Shown here piece by piece: positions 7,209 to 16,054 of a stretch of DNA of 64,000 nt (positions are counted from its first letter, which is position 1; the number at the start of each line of letters is the position of its first letter). Made by a program: the position numbers and the translations under genes. This DNA comes from Actinomadura sp. NAK00032. GTDB taxonomy: Bacteria > Actinomycetota > Actinomycetes > Streptosporangiales > Streptosporangiaceae. The DNA is taken from the NCBI RefSeq assembly GCF_013364275.1, contig NZ_CP054932.1, positions 1,736,001 through 1,800,000 on the forward strand, given 5' to 3'. Below the pieces are notes generated by a model. It had not been told where the DNA came from, did not search any database, and saw only the letters and a program-made list of their open reading frames with translations.

Positions 7209-9047
7209 ATGGACAGTAAGGTCCCCGCACACCCCGTGAGCCCCGCACTCGCGGTTCCGGCGCTCGCGGACCCCGCCCCCGCGCGGCGGGCGTCCGGGAG
7301 CCCCGCGCCCCCGGGTCCGGCGCCCGCCGGGCTGGCCCCGGCGCACGGCATCGCCGCCGACCTCGACGGCTACCTCGGCGATCCGATGGACGACGAGGCC
7401 GGCCCGTTCTCCTACAAGGCGATCGTGGAGGCCGAGGAGCGCGACGAGCTGCCGCCGGGCGCGGTGGACGCCGTCCGGGCCTGGGGCTTCCCGGCGTACC
7501 TGGTGCCGGCCCCGCTCGGCGGGCGGCTGTCGACCCTGGAGGAGCTGTTCTTCGTGACCCGCGGCATCTCCCGCCGCAGCGTCACGATGGCGGTGATGTA
7601 CGGGTCGGGGCTGCTCGCGGTGAACCCCGTCTGGCTGTGGGGCAGCTCCTGGCAGCGCAAGGCGGTCGCGGACGGGGTGCTGCGCGGCGACCTGGCCTGC
7701 TTCGGCGTCTCGGAGGCCGACCACGGCAGCGATGTGATGGCGTCGGAGTCGGAGGCCGAGATCCAGGGCGACGAGCTGGTGCTGACGGGCGTGAAGTGGC
7801 CGGTCGGCAACGCGACCCGCGGCCGGTTCGTGACGACCTACGCCAGGACCGGGCCGCGCGACTTCTCCCTCATCCTGGTCGACAAGCGGGAGCTGGACCC
7901 GGCCGTGTGGTCGACGCTGCCGCCCGTCCGGACGGTCGGGCTGCGCGGCCACGACCTGTCCGGCGTCGCGTTCTCCGGGGCGCGGGTCCCGGCCGACCGG
8001 GTGATCGGGCGGCGCGGGTCCGGGCTCGTCCAGACGTTGAAGACGCTGCAGATCACCCGGACGGCGATCGCGGCGCTGTCGGTCGGCACGATGGACGCGG
8101 TCGTGCGGATCGGCATGGAGTACGCCCGGCAGCGCACCCTCTACGGCTCGGACATCTACAAGATCCCCGTCATCCGGGACCATCTGCTGAAGGCCCATCT
8201 GGACCTGCTGATCGCCGAGTGCGTCGCGATCCCGGTGGCGCGCTGCCTGACGGTGGCGCCGGGGCGGCTGAGCCTGTGGTCGTCGATCGTGAAGTACTTC
8301 GTCCCCGTGGTGGGGGAGGAGGTCGTGGCTAGCATCGGCACCGTCCTCGCCGCGCGCGGCTACCTGCGCGAGGGCGTCGCGCACGGGGTGTTCCAGAAGC
8401 TCCAGCGCGACCACGCGATCGCGAGCATCTTCGAGGGGACCACGCACGTGAACCTCGCGAACGTCGCCGCGCAGCTCCCGTACCTGATCGAGCCGCCGGA
8501 GGAGACGGGCCGCGAGGACGAGCTGCTCGCCGACCTGTTCTGCTGGACGCGCACCCCGCCCGCCTGGGAGCCGGACGGGCGGCTGCTCCAGCTCACCAAC
8601 GAGGGGCGCGACGAGGTCGGGCAGCGGTTCGAGCAGCTCGCCGAGGAGGTCCTGGCGGCGGCGAACGCGCACGCGGCGCCCGGCGTCGCGGCGGAGCTGA
8701 AGGACCTCACCTCCAGCATCGGCGGGCTGCGCGCCAAGGTGGACGAGGGCATCCGCGCGAGCGAGGGCGACATCTCCTCGGTCGCCGCGCTCGCCCGCGC
8801 CAAGCGGTACTGCGAGCTGCACGCGATGGCCTCCTGCATGCTGACGTGGCTGCACAACAGGCACGCGTTCGGCGGGGCGTTCGCCGACGGCCAGTGGCTC
8901 GTCCTGTGCCTGCAGCGGCTGTTGCAGCGCGCGCAGCCCGACGCCGTCCTGTCGGAGGAGTTCCTGCCGTCGCTGGAGGACGCGATGTTCCGCGGCTTCG
9001 ACGAACGGCGCTGGTTCTCCCTGCTCTCTCTCGCCGAGGACGAGTGA
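7209..9047 (+). CDS. Acyl-CoA dehydrogenase family flavoprotein, extended form
   Basis: About 612 aa, longer than the usual 380. Residues 1-45 are Pro/Ala-rich and disordered. The dehydrogenase core runs from about 50 to 430, with FGVSEADHGSDV in the middle beta domain, RTLYGSDIYKIPVIRDHLLKAH in the C-terminal helical domain, and IFEGTTHVNL holding the conserved region around the usual catalytic Glu. A further 180-residue all-helical extension follows, as in FAD-dependent dehydrogenases that work on carrier-protein-bound or unusual acyl groups. ATG 7209 is preferred because GGAAGG precedes it; an in-frame GTG lies 12 bp upstream. It is followed after 6 bp by the fatty acyl-AMP ligase. Desaturation of an acyl-ACP is the likely chemistry (inference). 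Confidence 0.87.
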   Translation: MDSKVPAHPVSPALAVPALADPAPARRASGSPAPPGPAPAGLAPAHGIAADLDGYLGDPMDDEAGPFSYKAIVEAEERDELPPGAVDAVRAWGFPAYLVPAPLGGRLSTLEELFFVTRGISRRSVTMAVMYGSGLLAVNPVWLWGSSWQRKAVADGVLRGDLACFGVSEADHGSDVMASESEAEIQGDELVLTGVKWPVGNATRGRFVTTYARTGPRDFSLILVDKRELDPAVWSTLPPVRTVGLRGHDLSGVAFSGARVPADRVIGRRGSGLVQTLKTLQITRTAIAALSVGTMDAVVRIGMEYARQRTLYGSDIYKIPVIRDHLLKAHLDLLIAECVAIPVARCLTVAPGRLSLWSSIVKYFVPVVGEEVVASIGTVLAARGYLREGVAHGVFQKLQRDHAIASIFEGTTHVNLANVAAQLPYLIEPPEETGREDELLADLFCWTRTPPAWEPDGRLLQLTNEGRDEVGQRFEQLAEEVLAAANAHAAPGVAAELKDLTSSIGGLRAKVDEGIRASEGDISSVAALARAKRYCELHAMASCMLTWLHNRHAFGGAFADGQWLVLCLQRLLQRAQPDAVLSEEFLPSLEDAMFRGFDERRWFSLLSLAEDE

Positions 9048-9053
9048 TCGGCC

Positions 9054-10892
9054 GTGTACACCGACTTCGTGTCGCTGGTCCGGGACAACATCCGGACCCA
9101 CGGTGACGACCGCTCGTTCACCTTCATCAGCGAGGCGCCTTCTTCCGGGGGGCGACCCCCCGTACCCCCCGGGGCAGGACGCACCTATAAAGAGAGCGTG
9201 CTCGGGTTCGCCGAGCTGGACCGCAAGGCGCGCGCGCTGGCCCGCCGCCTGGAGGCGCGAGGGTTACGCGACAGGGCCGTCCTGCTGCTGTATCCGGAGG
9301 GCCTTGAGTTCATCTCGGCATTCCTGGGCTGCCTGTACGCGCGCGTCATCGCCGTCCCGGCGCCGCTGCCCGACCTGGACGCGGGACGGTTCGGGCGCAC
9401 GCGCCGCATCATCGAGGACGCCGACATCGCGCTGATCCTCACCGACACCGCCCACCGGGGCACGCTCGACGCGTGGCTGCGGGCGGCCGGCCTGCGCAGC
9501 CGCCTGCACTGCCTCGACACCCAGGCGGGCAAGGACGTCGATCCGGGCGACTGGTCGCCGCCGGAGTTCGGCCCCGACACCCTCGCGTTCCTGCAGTACA
9601 CGTCCGGCTCGACCAGCGACCCGAAGGGGGTGATGGTCAGCCACGGCAACCTGCTGTGCAACGGCGAGGAGATCAAGCGCCGGATCGAGGGCTCGCCCGA
9701 CACGATCGGCGTCGGGTGGGTGCCGCACTACCACGACATGGGGCTGGTCGGTCAGTTCCTCCAGCCGCTCTACCTCGCCTGCCGGTACGTGTTCACCTCG
9801 CCGATCACGTTCATCAAGCGCCCGGTGCTGTGGCTGGAGCTGATCACCCGGTACCGGGGGACGATCACCGTGGCGCCCAACTTCGGGTACGAGCTGGCCC
9901 TGCGCCGCGTCACCGACCGGCAGCTGGACGGGCTGGACCTGTCGTCGCTGACGGTGGTGAAGAACGGCGCCGAGCCGGTGCGGGCGGCCACCCTGGAGGC
10001 CCTCACCGAGCGGTTCGGCCCGGTCGGGTTCCGGCCCGAGATGTGGATGCCCTGCTACGGGATGGCGGAGACGACGCTGCTCGTCACCGGCGCGCCGATC
10101 GGCGTGGGCCCGGTGATCCGCGACTTCGACGCCGACGCCCTCACCAAGGACGAGGCCGTCCCCCGCACCGGGCCGGGGCCCGCCCGGCGGCTGGTGAGCA
10201 GCGGCCGCCCCGTCACGCTGGACGTGCGGATCGTCGACCCCGACACCCGCGCCGAGCGCCCGGACGGGCGCGTCGGCGAGATCTGGGTGCGGGGCGGCAG
10301 CGTCGCGCGCGGCTACTGGGGCGGCGCGGAGGAGAGCGCCGCGACTTTCCAGGCGGAAACGATCTCCGGGAACGGTCCCTATCTGCGTACCGGTGATCTC
10401 GGATTCCGGTTCGGCGGCGAACTGTTCGTCACCGGAAGGATCAAGGACCTGATCATCGTCAACGGCCGCAATATCCATGCCCACGACATCGAGGAGGCGG
10501 CGCGGGCGGCCCATCCGGCCGCATTGGTCGGCGCCGCGTTCGCGCTCGACGGCGCGCTCGACGGCACCCTCGCCGAGGGGTCGGACAGCGGCCCCGGCGG
10601 CGGGCTGGACGCCGGCAGGGAGCACGTCGTCCTCGTCCAGGAGATCAGCACGCGGGCGGCCGCGGGCACGCCCCTGGACGAGCTGGCGTCGCTCCTCAAG
10701 GCCCGTGTGGCACGGGCTTTCGAGCTGCCCGCGGTGAGCGTCGTGCTCGCCGCGCGCGGCACCGTGCGCCGCACGACGAGCGGCAAGATGCAGCGCCGGC
10801 TGACCCGCGACGCGTTCCTCGCCGGGGAGATCACCGCACTCGCGGACGACCTCGAACCGGGCGTCGCCGAACTCCGGCGGGCACCCGCATGA
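9054..10892 (+). CDS. Fatty acyl-AMP ligase (FAAL)
   Basis: 612-aa adenylate-forming enzyme. The motifs are YTSGSTSDPKGV (182-193), GWVPHYHDMGLVGQ (221-234, typical of FAALs), PCYGMAET (333-340), LRTGDLGF (444-451), GRIKDLIIVNGRNIHAHDIE (461-480) and a C-terminal TSGKMQRR with the catalytic Lys. The YHDMG motif, the ARRLVSSGRP segment (377-386) and NGRNIHAHDIE match FAALs, which pass acyl-adenylate to a carrier protein rather than to CoA. The start is GTG at 9054, six bases after the dehydrogenase stop. Residues 28-43 (APSSGGRPPVPPGAGR) look like a low-complexity insertion encoded by long C and G runs. It most likely loads the ACP encoded at the head of this operon. Confidence 0.92.
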   Translation: MYTDFVSLVRDNIRTHGDDRSFTFISEAPSSGGRPPVPPGAGRTYKESVLGFAELDRKARALARRLEARGLRDRAVLLLYPEGLEFISAFLGCLYARVIAVPAPLPDLDAGRFGRTRRIIEDADIALILTDTAHRGTLDAWLRAAGLRSRLHCLDTQAGKDVDPGDWSPPEFGPDTLAFLQYTSGSTSDPKGVMVSHGNLLCNGEEIKRRIEGSPDTIGVGWVPHYHDMGLVGQFLQPLYLACRYVFTSPITFIKRPVLWLELITRYRGTITVAPNFGYELALRRVTDRQLDGLDLSSLTVVKNGAEPVRAATLEALTERFGPVGFRPEMWMPCYGMAETTLLVTGAPIGVGPVIRDFDADALTKDEAVPRTGPGPARRLVSSGRPVTLDVRIVDPDTRAERPDGRVGEIWVRGGSVARGYWGGAEESAATFQAETISGNGPYLRTGDLGFRFGGELFVTGRIKDLIIVNGRNIHAHDIEEAARAAHPAALVGAAFALDGALDGTLAEGSDSGPGGGLDAGREHVVLVQEISTRAAAGTPLDELASLLKARVARAFELPAVSVVLAARGTVRRTTSGKMQRRLTRDAFLAGEITALADDLEPGVAELRRAPA

Positions 10893-10966
10893 CCGCCGCC
10901 CGCACGACCGTCATGACCCTCATGACCTGCAATTCCGAAGATCCAGAAATTCTCCGCAACCAATCC

Positions 10967-10984
10967 TAGTCAAAAGCATGACTA
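10967..10984. promoter_or_regulatory. Inverted repeat upstream of PadR gene (candidate operator)
   Basis: Perfect 6-bp arms TAGTCA (10967-10972) and TGACTA (10979-10984), separated by six bases, in the 153-bp gap between the FAAL and padR-like genes. PadR proteins bind short dyads and commonly repress their own promoter, so this is a candidate autoregulatory site. Confidence 0.5.
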
Positions 10985-11045
10985 ATCATGTCTTTGTCTG
11001 ATAACGTCGGTCGCAACCCTGAGTCAAGGCGGGGAGAGAAGGCCG

Positions 11046-11627
11046 ATGGCGCTACGTCACGCGGTGCTGGCGGCGCTGCTCGATGGCGAGTACAGCGGCT
11101 ACCAGCTGGCCAAGATCTTCGATTTGTCGGTCTCCAACTTCTGGCATGCCGTACCGCAGCAGCTCTACTCGGAGCTGTCGAGGTTGGAGACGGAGGGCCT
11201 GATCCGCGGACGGCAGATCATCCAGCACGACCGTCCCAACAAGCGGGTGTACACGGTCACGCAGGCCGGCGTCGGCGAGCTCGAGCGGTTCGCCGAGACC
11301 CCCGCGAAACCCGGGATCATCCGCGAGAACCTGCTCGTGATGGTCCAGGCCGTGGACCACATCTCCGCCGCGTCCGTCATCGCGCAGCTCGAGGACAGGG
11401 CGGTCGCGGCCGCCGCCAAGGTCGAGGTCTTCGAGCGCACCCTCAAGCACCTGCGCGGCGACATGGACGAGGAGGCGTTCCTGCGCACCGGGTCGCCGCT
11501 CGGTCCGTACCTCACCTGCCTGCGGGGCCGCCGCTTCGAGCAGGAGAACTACGAGTGGTTCACCAGTACCGCCCGGCTGCTGCGCACCCGGGTGGGCACC
11601 CAGGCCGAGGAGGGCGAGCCGTCATGA
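11046..11627 (+). CDS. PadR-family transcriptional regulator
   Basis: 193-aa regulator. The N-terminal winged helix spans about residues 1-80 (ALRHAVLAALLDGEYSGYQLAKIF, then YSELSRLETEGLI and a wing ending VYTVTQAG), the PadR signature. The C-terminal half (about 90-190) is the Vir-like helical dimerisation domain. The ATG at 11046 follows GGGGAGAGAAGGCCG. It sits directly behind the acyl activation operon on the same strand but separated by 153 bp that include a dyad at 10967-10984, so it probably has its own promoter and may control that operon. The effector is unknown. Confidence 0.9.
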   Translation: MALRHAVLAALLDGEYSGYQLAKIFDLSVSNFWHAVPQQLYSELSRLETEGLIRGRQIIQHDRPNKRVYTVTQAGVGELERFAETPAKPGIIRENLLVMVQAVDHISAASVIAQLEDRAVAAAAKVEVFERTLKHLRGDMDEEAFLRTGSPLGPYLTCLRGRRFEQENYEWFTSTARLLRTRVGTQAEEGEPS

Positions 11628-11738
11628 CGGCCTCCTCGAACACGGCGCCGCCGGCGCCGACCCCTCACGCCCTCACCAGCCCCGCACCCCGGCCGGGCTG
11701 GACCCGGGCGACACGCCTTAGTCAAGGAGGCGTTCACC

Positions 11739-12275
11739 ATGTCGGGCGAACACCACACCATCGAACTCCCTAGCAGCCCACTCCCCAACACCGCTCTTCC
11801 CGGCGACGCACTCGCCACCGGCACGGCCACGGCGACCCCGCCGCACGGCCTGCCCACGATCGACGAACCGCCCCCGCTGCTGCTGGGCGAGCTGAGGCTG
11901 CCCGCCGAGCGGGAGTCCGTGCCGCGGGCGCGGCGGTTCAGCCGGTCCGTCACGGCCGCGTCCGGCATCGCGCACATCCGCGACGACGCCGAGGTCCTGG
12001 TCTCCGAGCTGGTCACCAACGCCGTCCGGCACGCGACGGGTTCCGCGCTGCGGCTGCGGCTGCTGCGCGCCGGCACCCGGCTCCGCGTCGAGGTGCACGA
12101 CCAGGGCGGCGGCGTCCCCCGGCCGCGGCAGGTCGACCTCATGGAGGAGACGGGACGGGGCTGGTTCCTCGTCGCGGTCATGGCCGACCGGCACGGCACC
12201 GAGCACACCACGGCCGGGAAGTCGGTGTGGTGCGAAGTGCGCGCCTGGCCGCGGGACGAGTACCCCGGGCACTGA
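11739..12275 (+). CDS. HATPase-type ATP-binding protein (RsbW/anti-sigma-like)
   Basis: 178-aa protein with a disordered Pro/Thr-rich N-terminus (about 1-50) and a GHKL ATPase domain (about 55-175). The N-box is LVSELVTNAVRHAT (about 87-100), the G1 box DQGGGVPRP (about 126-134) and a G2-like segment GRGWFLVAVMADRHG (about 143-157). This is the HATPase_c_2 architecture of the many stand-alone actinobacterial ATPases related to RsbW anti-sigma factors. AAGGAGG seven bases before ATG 11739 fixes the start. It lies upstream of the conservon on the same strand but is not a standard conservon member. Its partner (sigma or anti-anti-sigma factor) is not in the window. Confidence 0.85.
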   Translation: MSGEHHTIELPSSPLPNTALPGDALATGTATATPPHGLPTIDEPPPLLLGELRLPAERESVPRARRFSRSVTAASGIAHIRDDAEVLVSELVTNAVRHATGSALRLRLLRAGTRLRVEVHDQGGGVPRPRQVDLMEETGRGWFLVAVMADRHGTEHTTAGKSVWCEVRAWPRDEYPGH

Positions 12276-12317
12276 GCACTCCTTTCGCAGACCCCCGGTT
12301 CGGCGAATGGAAGTGCC

Positions 12318-12704
12318 ATGCCCGAATACGCGCCCGCTGACCGCCGTCCCCCGCGCTACCACCGGTCGGACGGGAGCCCGGCCACCGCAGAGGAGGCCCA
12401 GCGGCTGCTGCTGGACGTGCGGGGGCGCCTGCTCGCGCAGGACGTCATCCGCGTCGGCGCCGCCGTCGTGGTCGTCTCGACCTGGTTCACCGTGGTCGAC
12501 CTCGGCATCGCCGCCAACGGCCGGCCGCTGCTGTGGCAGACGCTCGTGTCCGACCACGCGATGCACGCCGACATCGGGCAGTACACGTCCCGGGAGCAGG
12601 CGGCGCGCGGCCACGCGGAGGCCGTCGCCATGATCTCCGGCCGGCTGCGCGGGCTGGTCGCCCGCGCGGCCATGGACGAGGTACGCCCCGAAGCGAGGAC
12701 CTGA
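12318..12704 (+). CDS. Hypothetical protein
   Basis: 128-aa protein of no family I recognise. It has a hydrophilic N-terminus (EYAPADRRPPRYHR), a helix EEAQRLLLDVRGRLLAQDV, a short hydrophobic stretch VGAAVVVVSTWFTVVDLGIA (about 47-66) too polar at its end to be a sure membrane segment, and a helical C-terminus (MHADIGQYTSREQAARGHAEAV). The ATG at 12318 has GGAAG shortly upstream. It lies between the HATPase gene and the conservon, possibly in the same transcript. Confidence 0.65.
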   Translation: MPEYAPADRRPPRYHRSDGSPATAEEAQRLLLDVRGRLLAQDVIRVGAAVVVVSTWFTVVDLGIAANGRPLLWQTLVSDHAMHADIGQYTSREQAARGHAEAVAMISGRLRGLVARAAMDEVRPEART

Positions 12705-12744
12705 CCCCGCAGGACCCGACCCCGCAGGACCCGACCCCGCACCG
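12703..12744. repeat. Short tandem repeat before the conservon
   Basis: About two and a half copies of a 15-bp CCCCGCAGGACCCGA unit begin at the stop of the small hypothetical gene. The rest of the 132-bp gap to the sensor kinase shows no other feature beyond GAGG before the kinase start. Confidence 0.7.
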
Positions 12745-12836
12745 ACGCGAGCACGACGACCCTGCTCTCCGTCCCCGCATCCCCCACGACACGGGCCGGC
12801 GCACCCGGCCCGTCCCCGGCATGAGGTTGTGATCAG

Positions 12837-15632
12837 ATGGCCTCGAAGACACCCCGCGACGACGTCCCCGGCGGCCGGCCCCGGCGCCGGCGTCCGATCC
12901 GCCTGCGGATCACGGCGCTGCTGCTGGTGCCGCTGGTGTCGCTCATCACCCTGTGGGCGTTCGCCGCGAACATCACGCTCGGCGACGCCTTCGACAAGTA
13001 CGACTTCTCGACGACGTACGAGAAGATGGGCATGCCCGGCCTCGTGCTGGTGAACCAGCTCCAGGCGGAACGCTCCCTCAGCGTCGTCGCGCTCGTGTCC
13101 CGCGACGCCGGGGCCAGGCAGAAGCTCGGCGCGCAGCGCGCCCGGGTCGGCGCGGTCGAGAAGTCCTTCCGCGGGACGGCGCTGTCGGCCGACGCGCAGG
13201 ACGCGGCGCGGCCCGAGACGAAGAAGCGCCTCGCCGAGGCGATCAAGGCGCTGGACACGCTGCCGCGGCTGCGCGACAAGGTCGACTCCGGCAAGGCCGC
13301 GCCGCTCGACGTCATCAACTCCTACAGCACGATGCTCGACCAGGTCATCAAGGTCTTCGACGGCCTGGTGACGGTCAACGACGTCGCGATCCTCACCCAG
13401 GGCCGCGCGCTGATCGGCATCGGCAACGCCCGCGCCTACATGCTGCGCCAGGACTCGCTCGTCACCGCCGCGATGGCGCGCAACGGCCGGCTCACCGCGG
13501 CCGAGCACACCGCGTTCGTCCAGTGGGCGGCGGAGGGCCGGCGCGAGTTCGAGGCCGGCCTCGCCGACCTCAACGAGCAGATCCGCGGGCCGCTGAGCGC
13601 GCTCGCCGCGTCCGAGCAGTTCCAGCGGTACCGGGCCGCCGAGGCCGCGATCGTGGACGCGCGCGGCGACCGGCTGCCGCCCGAGGCGGCCGACTGGCAG
13701 GCCACCACCCAGCTGCTGTCGCAGGCGTGGGGCCAGCGCGTCCAGCAGGCGAGCCTCGCGCTGAACGAGCTGGCCAAGCCGATCGGCGAGCGGATCGTCA
13801 TGCGGCTCGTCCTGGCCGGCGGGTTCGGGCTGCTCGCGGTCATCGCCTCGATCGTGCTGTCGCTGCTGGCGGCCCGCAGCCTGTCCCGCGAGCTGCGCGG
13901 GCTGCAGCGCGCCGCGCTGGACCTCGCCGAGGACCGGCTGCCCGGCGTCGTCGCCCGGCTCCGGCGCGGCGAGGAGGTCGACGTGGACGCCGAGGCGCCG
14001 CCGCTCGTCATCGGCAAGACCAAGGAGGTCGCGCGGGTCGGCGACGCGTTCACGAAGGTGCAGCACACCGCGATCGACACCGCCGTCCGCGAGTCGTACC
14101 TGCGGCAGGGCATCAGCCGCGTGTTCCTCAACGTCGCCTGGCGCAGCCAGTCGCTGCTGCACCGCCAGCTCCGGATGCTGGACGAGATGGAGCGCGGCGC
14201 GTCCGACCCGAAGGCCCTGGAGGACCTGTTCCGGCTCGACCACCTCACCACCCGCATGCGCCGGCACGCCGAGGGCCTGGTCATCCTGTCCGGGACGTCC
14301 CCGGGCCGGGGCTGGAGCCGGCCGGTGCACGTCGAGGACGTGCTCCGCGCCGCCGTCGCCGAGGTCGAGGACTACACCCGGGTCGAGGTCGTGGTCGTGA
14401 CCGGGCGGGCCGCGCTGATCGGCGAGGCCGTCGCCGACATCATCCACCTGCTCGCCGAGCTGATCGAGAACGCCACCGTGTTCTCGCCGGCGCCGACCGA
14501 GGTGCTGGTGCGCGGCGAGATGGGCGCCAACGGGTTCGCCGTCGACGTCATCGACCGCGGCATCGGCCTCGACCAGTCCGAACTGGACGCGCTGAACCTG
14601 CGGCTGTCGCGGCCGCCGGAGTTCGACCTGGCCGTCACCGACCGGCTCGGGCTGTTCGTCGTCGCCCGGCTCGCCGGACGGCACGGCATCAGGGTCGCGC
14701 TCCAGCCGTCGCTGTACGGGGGCGTCAGCGCGGTCGTGCTGATCCCGCGCGAGCTGATCGTGGACGTCGACCAGCCGGAGGACGAGGAGGGGGCCGCCGC
14801 GTCCGACGGCGACGTCCCGGTCGCCGGGGGCGCCGGGCGCAACGGGCACGCGCCGCTGAACGGGTCGACGCGGCAGTGGCCCACGCCGCCGCCCTCGTCG
14901 TCGTCCACGGCGATGCTGAACGCGCCGGTGTACGACGCGCCGCCCGTCCAGGACGCGCCGTCCTCCCGTGACACGGCGCCGCAGTTCGACCCGACGCCCG
15001 TCTACGACCCGGCGCCCACCTACGAGGAGGCGCCCGCTTACGAGGCGCCGGCCTACGACCCCGCGCCGGGCTACGAGAGCACGGCGCCCGATACCCCGGC
15101 GTCCCTGGAGGGCGGGCCGGAGTCCGGCGCGACGGTGGGGTTCAACGCCTACGACGGAACCGAGACCCCGACGTCGTACGGCACCCCACCGTCGTACGGG
15201 GCGCGGCCCGGGCCGCCGCCCGCGTTCGATGCGACGCGCCCGTTCCAGGCCGCGGGCCCGCGCGTCCCCGCCTACGGCCACGACCCCTACGCCGGCGCCG
15301 GCCGCTACGAGGCCCCCGCGTCGTTCGGGGAGACCCAGTCGTTCGGGGAGGCGCCGTCGTCCGGGGAGACGCAGTCGTTCGGAGAAGTGCGGGCGGGCGG
15401 CGGGCGCGCTCCGCTGCCGCGCCGCGTGCGGGGCGGCAACCTGGCGCCGCAGCTGCGCGACCAGGACGGCTTCGACGAGCCGCCCGCCGTGCCGCCCGAG
15501 GACGCGATCGCGGCCTGGGAGGAGCGCTCGGCGGAGGCGTCGCGGGACCTGTTCGCCTCCCTGCAGGCCGGCTGGCTGCGGGGCAGGGACGAGGACGAAG
15601 GACCGGCCGACGGCATGGAGGGAAGATCATGA
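12837..15632 (+). CDS. cvnA: Conservon sensor histidine kinase (CvnA type), nitrate/nitrite-sensing domain
   Basis: 931-aa membrane sensor. TM1 is at about residues 23-45. A helical extracellular nitrate/nitrite-sensing (NIT) domain spans about 50-310, and TM2 about 322-345. A HAMP-like linker follows, then a dimerisation region with LFRLDHLTTRMRRHAEGL (about 463-480) and a HATPase domain (about 500-640) with ELIENATVFSP and DRGIGL. Residues about 645-931 are a disordered Pro/Ala/Tyr-rich tail with YDPAP and SFGE repeats. It overlaps cvnB by four bases (ATGA). In Streptomyces such conservons form a membrane signalling complex reminiscent of G-protein-coupled receptors. The start ATG 12837 has GAGG upstream. 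Confidence 0.92.
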   Translation: MASKTPRDDVPGGRPRRRRPIRLRITALLLVPLVSLITLWAFAANITLGDAFDKYDFSTTYEKMGMPGLVLVNQLQAERSLSVVALVSRDAGARQKLGAQRARVGAVEKSFRGTALSADAQDAARPETKKRLAEAIKALDTLPRLRDKVDSGKAAPLDVINSYSTMLDQVIKVFDGLVTVNDVAILTQGRALIGIGNARAYMLRQDSLVTAAMARNGRLTAAEHTAFVQWAAEGRREFEAGLADLNEQIRGPLSALAASEQFQRYRAAEAAIVDARGDRLPPEAADWQATTQLLSQAWGQRVQQASLALNELAKPIGERIVMRLVLAGGFGLLAVIASIVLSLLAARSLSRELRGLQRAALDLAEDRLPGVVARLRRGEEVDVDAEAPPLVIGKTKEVARVGDAFTKVQHTAIDTAVRESYLRQGISRVFLNVAWRSQSLLHRQLRMLDEMERGASDPKALEDLFRLDHLTTRMRRHAEGLVILSGTSPGRGWSRPVHVEDVLRAAVAEVEDYTRVEVVVVTGRAALIGEAVADIIHLLAELIENATVFSPAPTEVLVRGEMGANGFAVDVIDRGIGLDQSELDALNLRLSRPPEFDLAVTDRLGLFVVARLAGRHGIRVALQPSLYGGVSAVVLIPRELIVDVDQPEDEEGAAASDGDVPVAGGAGRNGHAPLNGSTRQWPTPPPSSSSTAMLNAPVYDAPPVQDAPSSRDTAPQFDPTPVYDPAPTYEEAPAYEAPAYDPAPGYESTAPDTPASLEGGPESGATVGFNAYDGTETPTSYGTPPSYGARPGPPPAFDATRPFQAAGPRVPAYGHDPYAGAGRYEAPASFGETQSFGEAPSSGETQSFGEVRAGGGRAPLPRRVRGGNLAPQLRDQDGFDEPPAVPPEDAIAAWEERSAEASRDLFASLQAGWLRGRDEDEGPADGMEGRS

Positions 15633-16048
15633 CCCAGCAGGGAGTCGCCGCCGAGCTCAACTTCCTCCTCGACGACCTCGTCGACCGGGTTCCGCAGATC
15701 CGCAAGGTCGTGGTGCTGTCGCGGGACGGGCTGGTGATGGGCAAGTCGCGCGGCGTCGGCCGCGAGGACGGCGAGTACCTCGCGGCGCTCGCCGCCGGGT
15801 TCCACAGCCTCGCGATCGGCGCGAAGCCGCAGCTGGAGTCCGGCGAGATCCGGCAGACGCTCATCGAGATGGACCAGGGCCTGTTCTTCGTGGTGCCCGC
15901 CGGGACCAACAGCTGCCTGGCGCTGCTCAGTGAGGTCGGCGCGAACGCGGGCCTCGTCGCCTACGAGATGACGATGCTGGTCAAGCGCGTCGGGCGGCAG
16001 CTGTCCACCGGACTCAGGCAGGGCGCCGCCGGCCCCGGACCCAGGTGA
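15629..16048 (+). CDS. cvnB: Roadblock/LC7 domain protein (CvnB type)
   Basis: 139-aa roadblock/LC7 protein covering almost its whole length: LNFLLDDLVDRVPQIRKVVVLSRDGLVMG at the N-terminus, a central helix EYLAALAAGFHSLA, and a beta-strand GLFFVVPAG. In MglA/MglB-like systems this fold acts as a GTPase-activating or scaffold partner of a small GTPase, here CvnD. GGAGGGAAGATC precedes the ATG, which overlaps the cvnA stop by four bases. Confidence 0.93.
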   Translation: MTQQGVAAELNFLLDDLVDRVPQIRKVVVLSRDGLVMGKSRGVGREDGEYLAALAAGFHSLAIGAKPQLESGEIRQTLIEMDQGLFFVVPAGTNSCLALLSEVGANAGLVAYEMTMLVKRVGRQLSTGLRQGAAGPGPR

Positions 16049-16054
16049 CCCGCC

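Noticed and set aside
11624..11773. Small ORF overlapping the PadR stop (ATGA)
   Set aside because: Product is Pro/Thr/Ala-rich without pattern and runs into the HATPase gene, which has its own strong ribosome site.
11718..15281. Long open reading frame antisense to the conservon kinase
   Set aside because: High GC at third codon positions keeps the opposite frames open; the product is Arg/Gly/Asp-rich with no family pattern, while the plus-strand kinase has clear domains.
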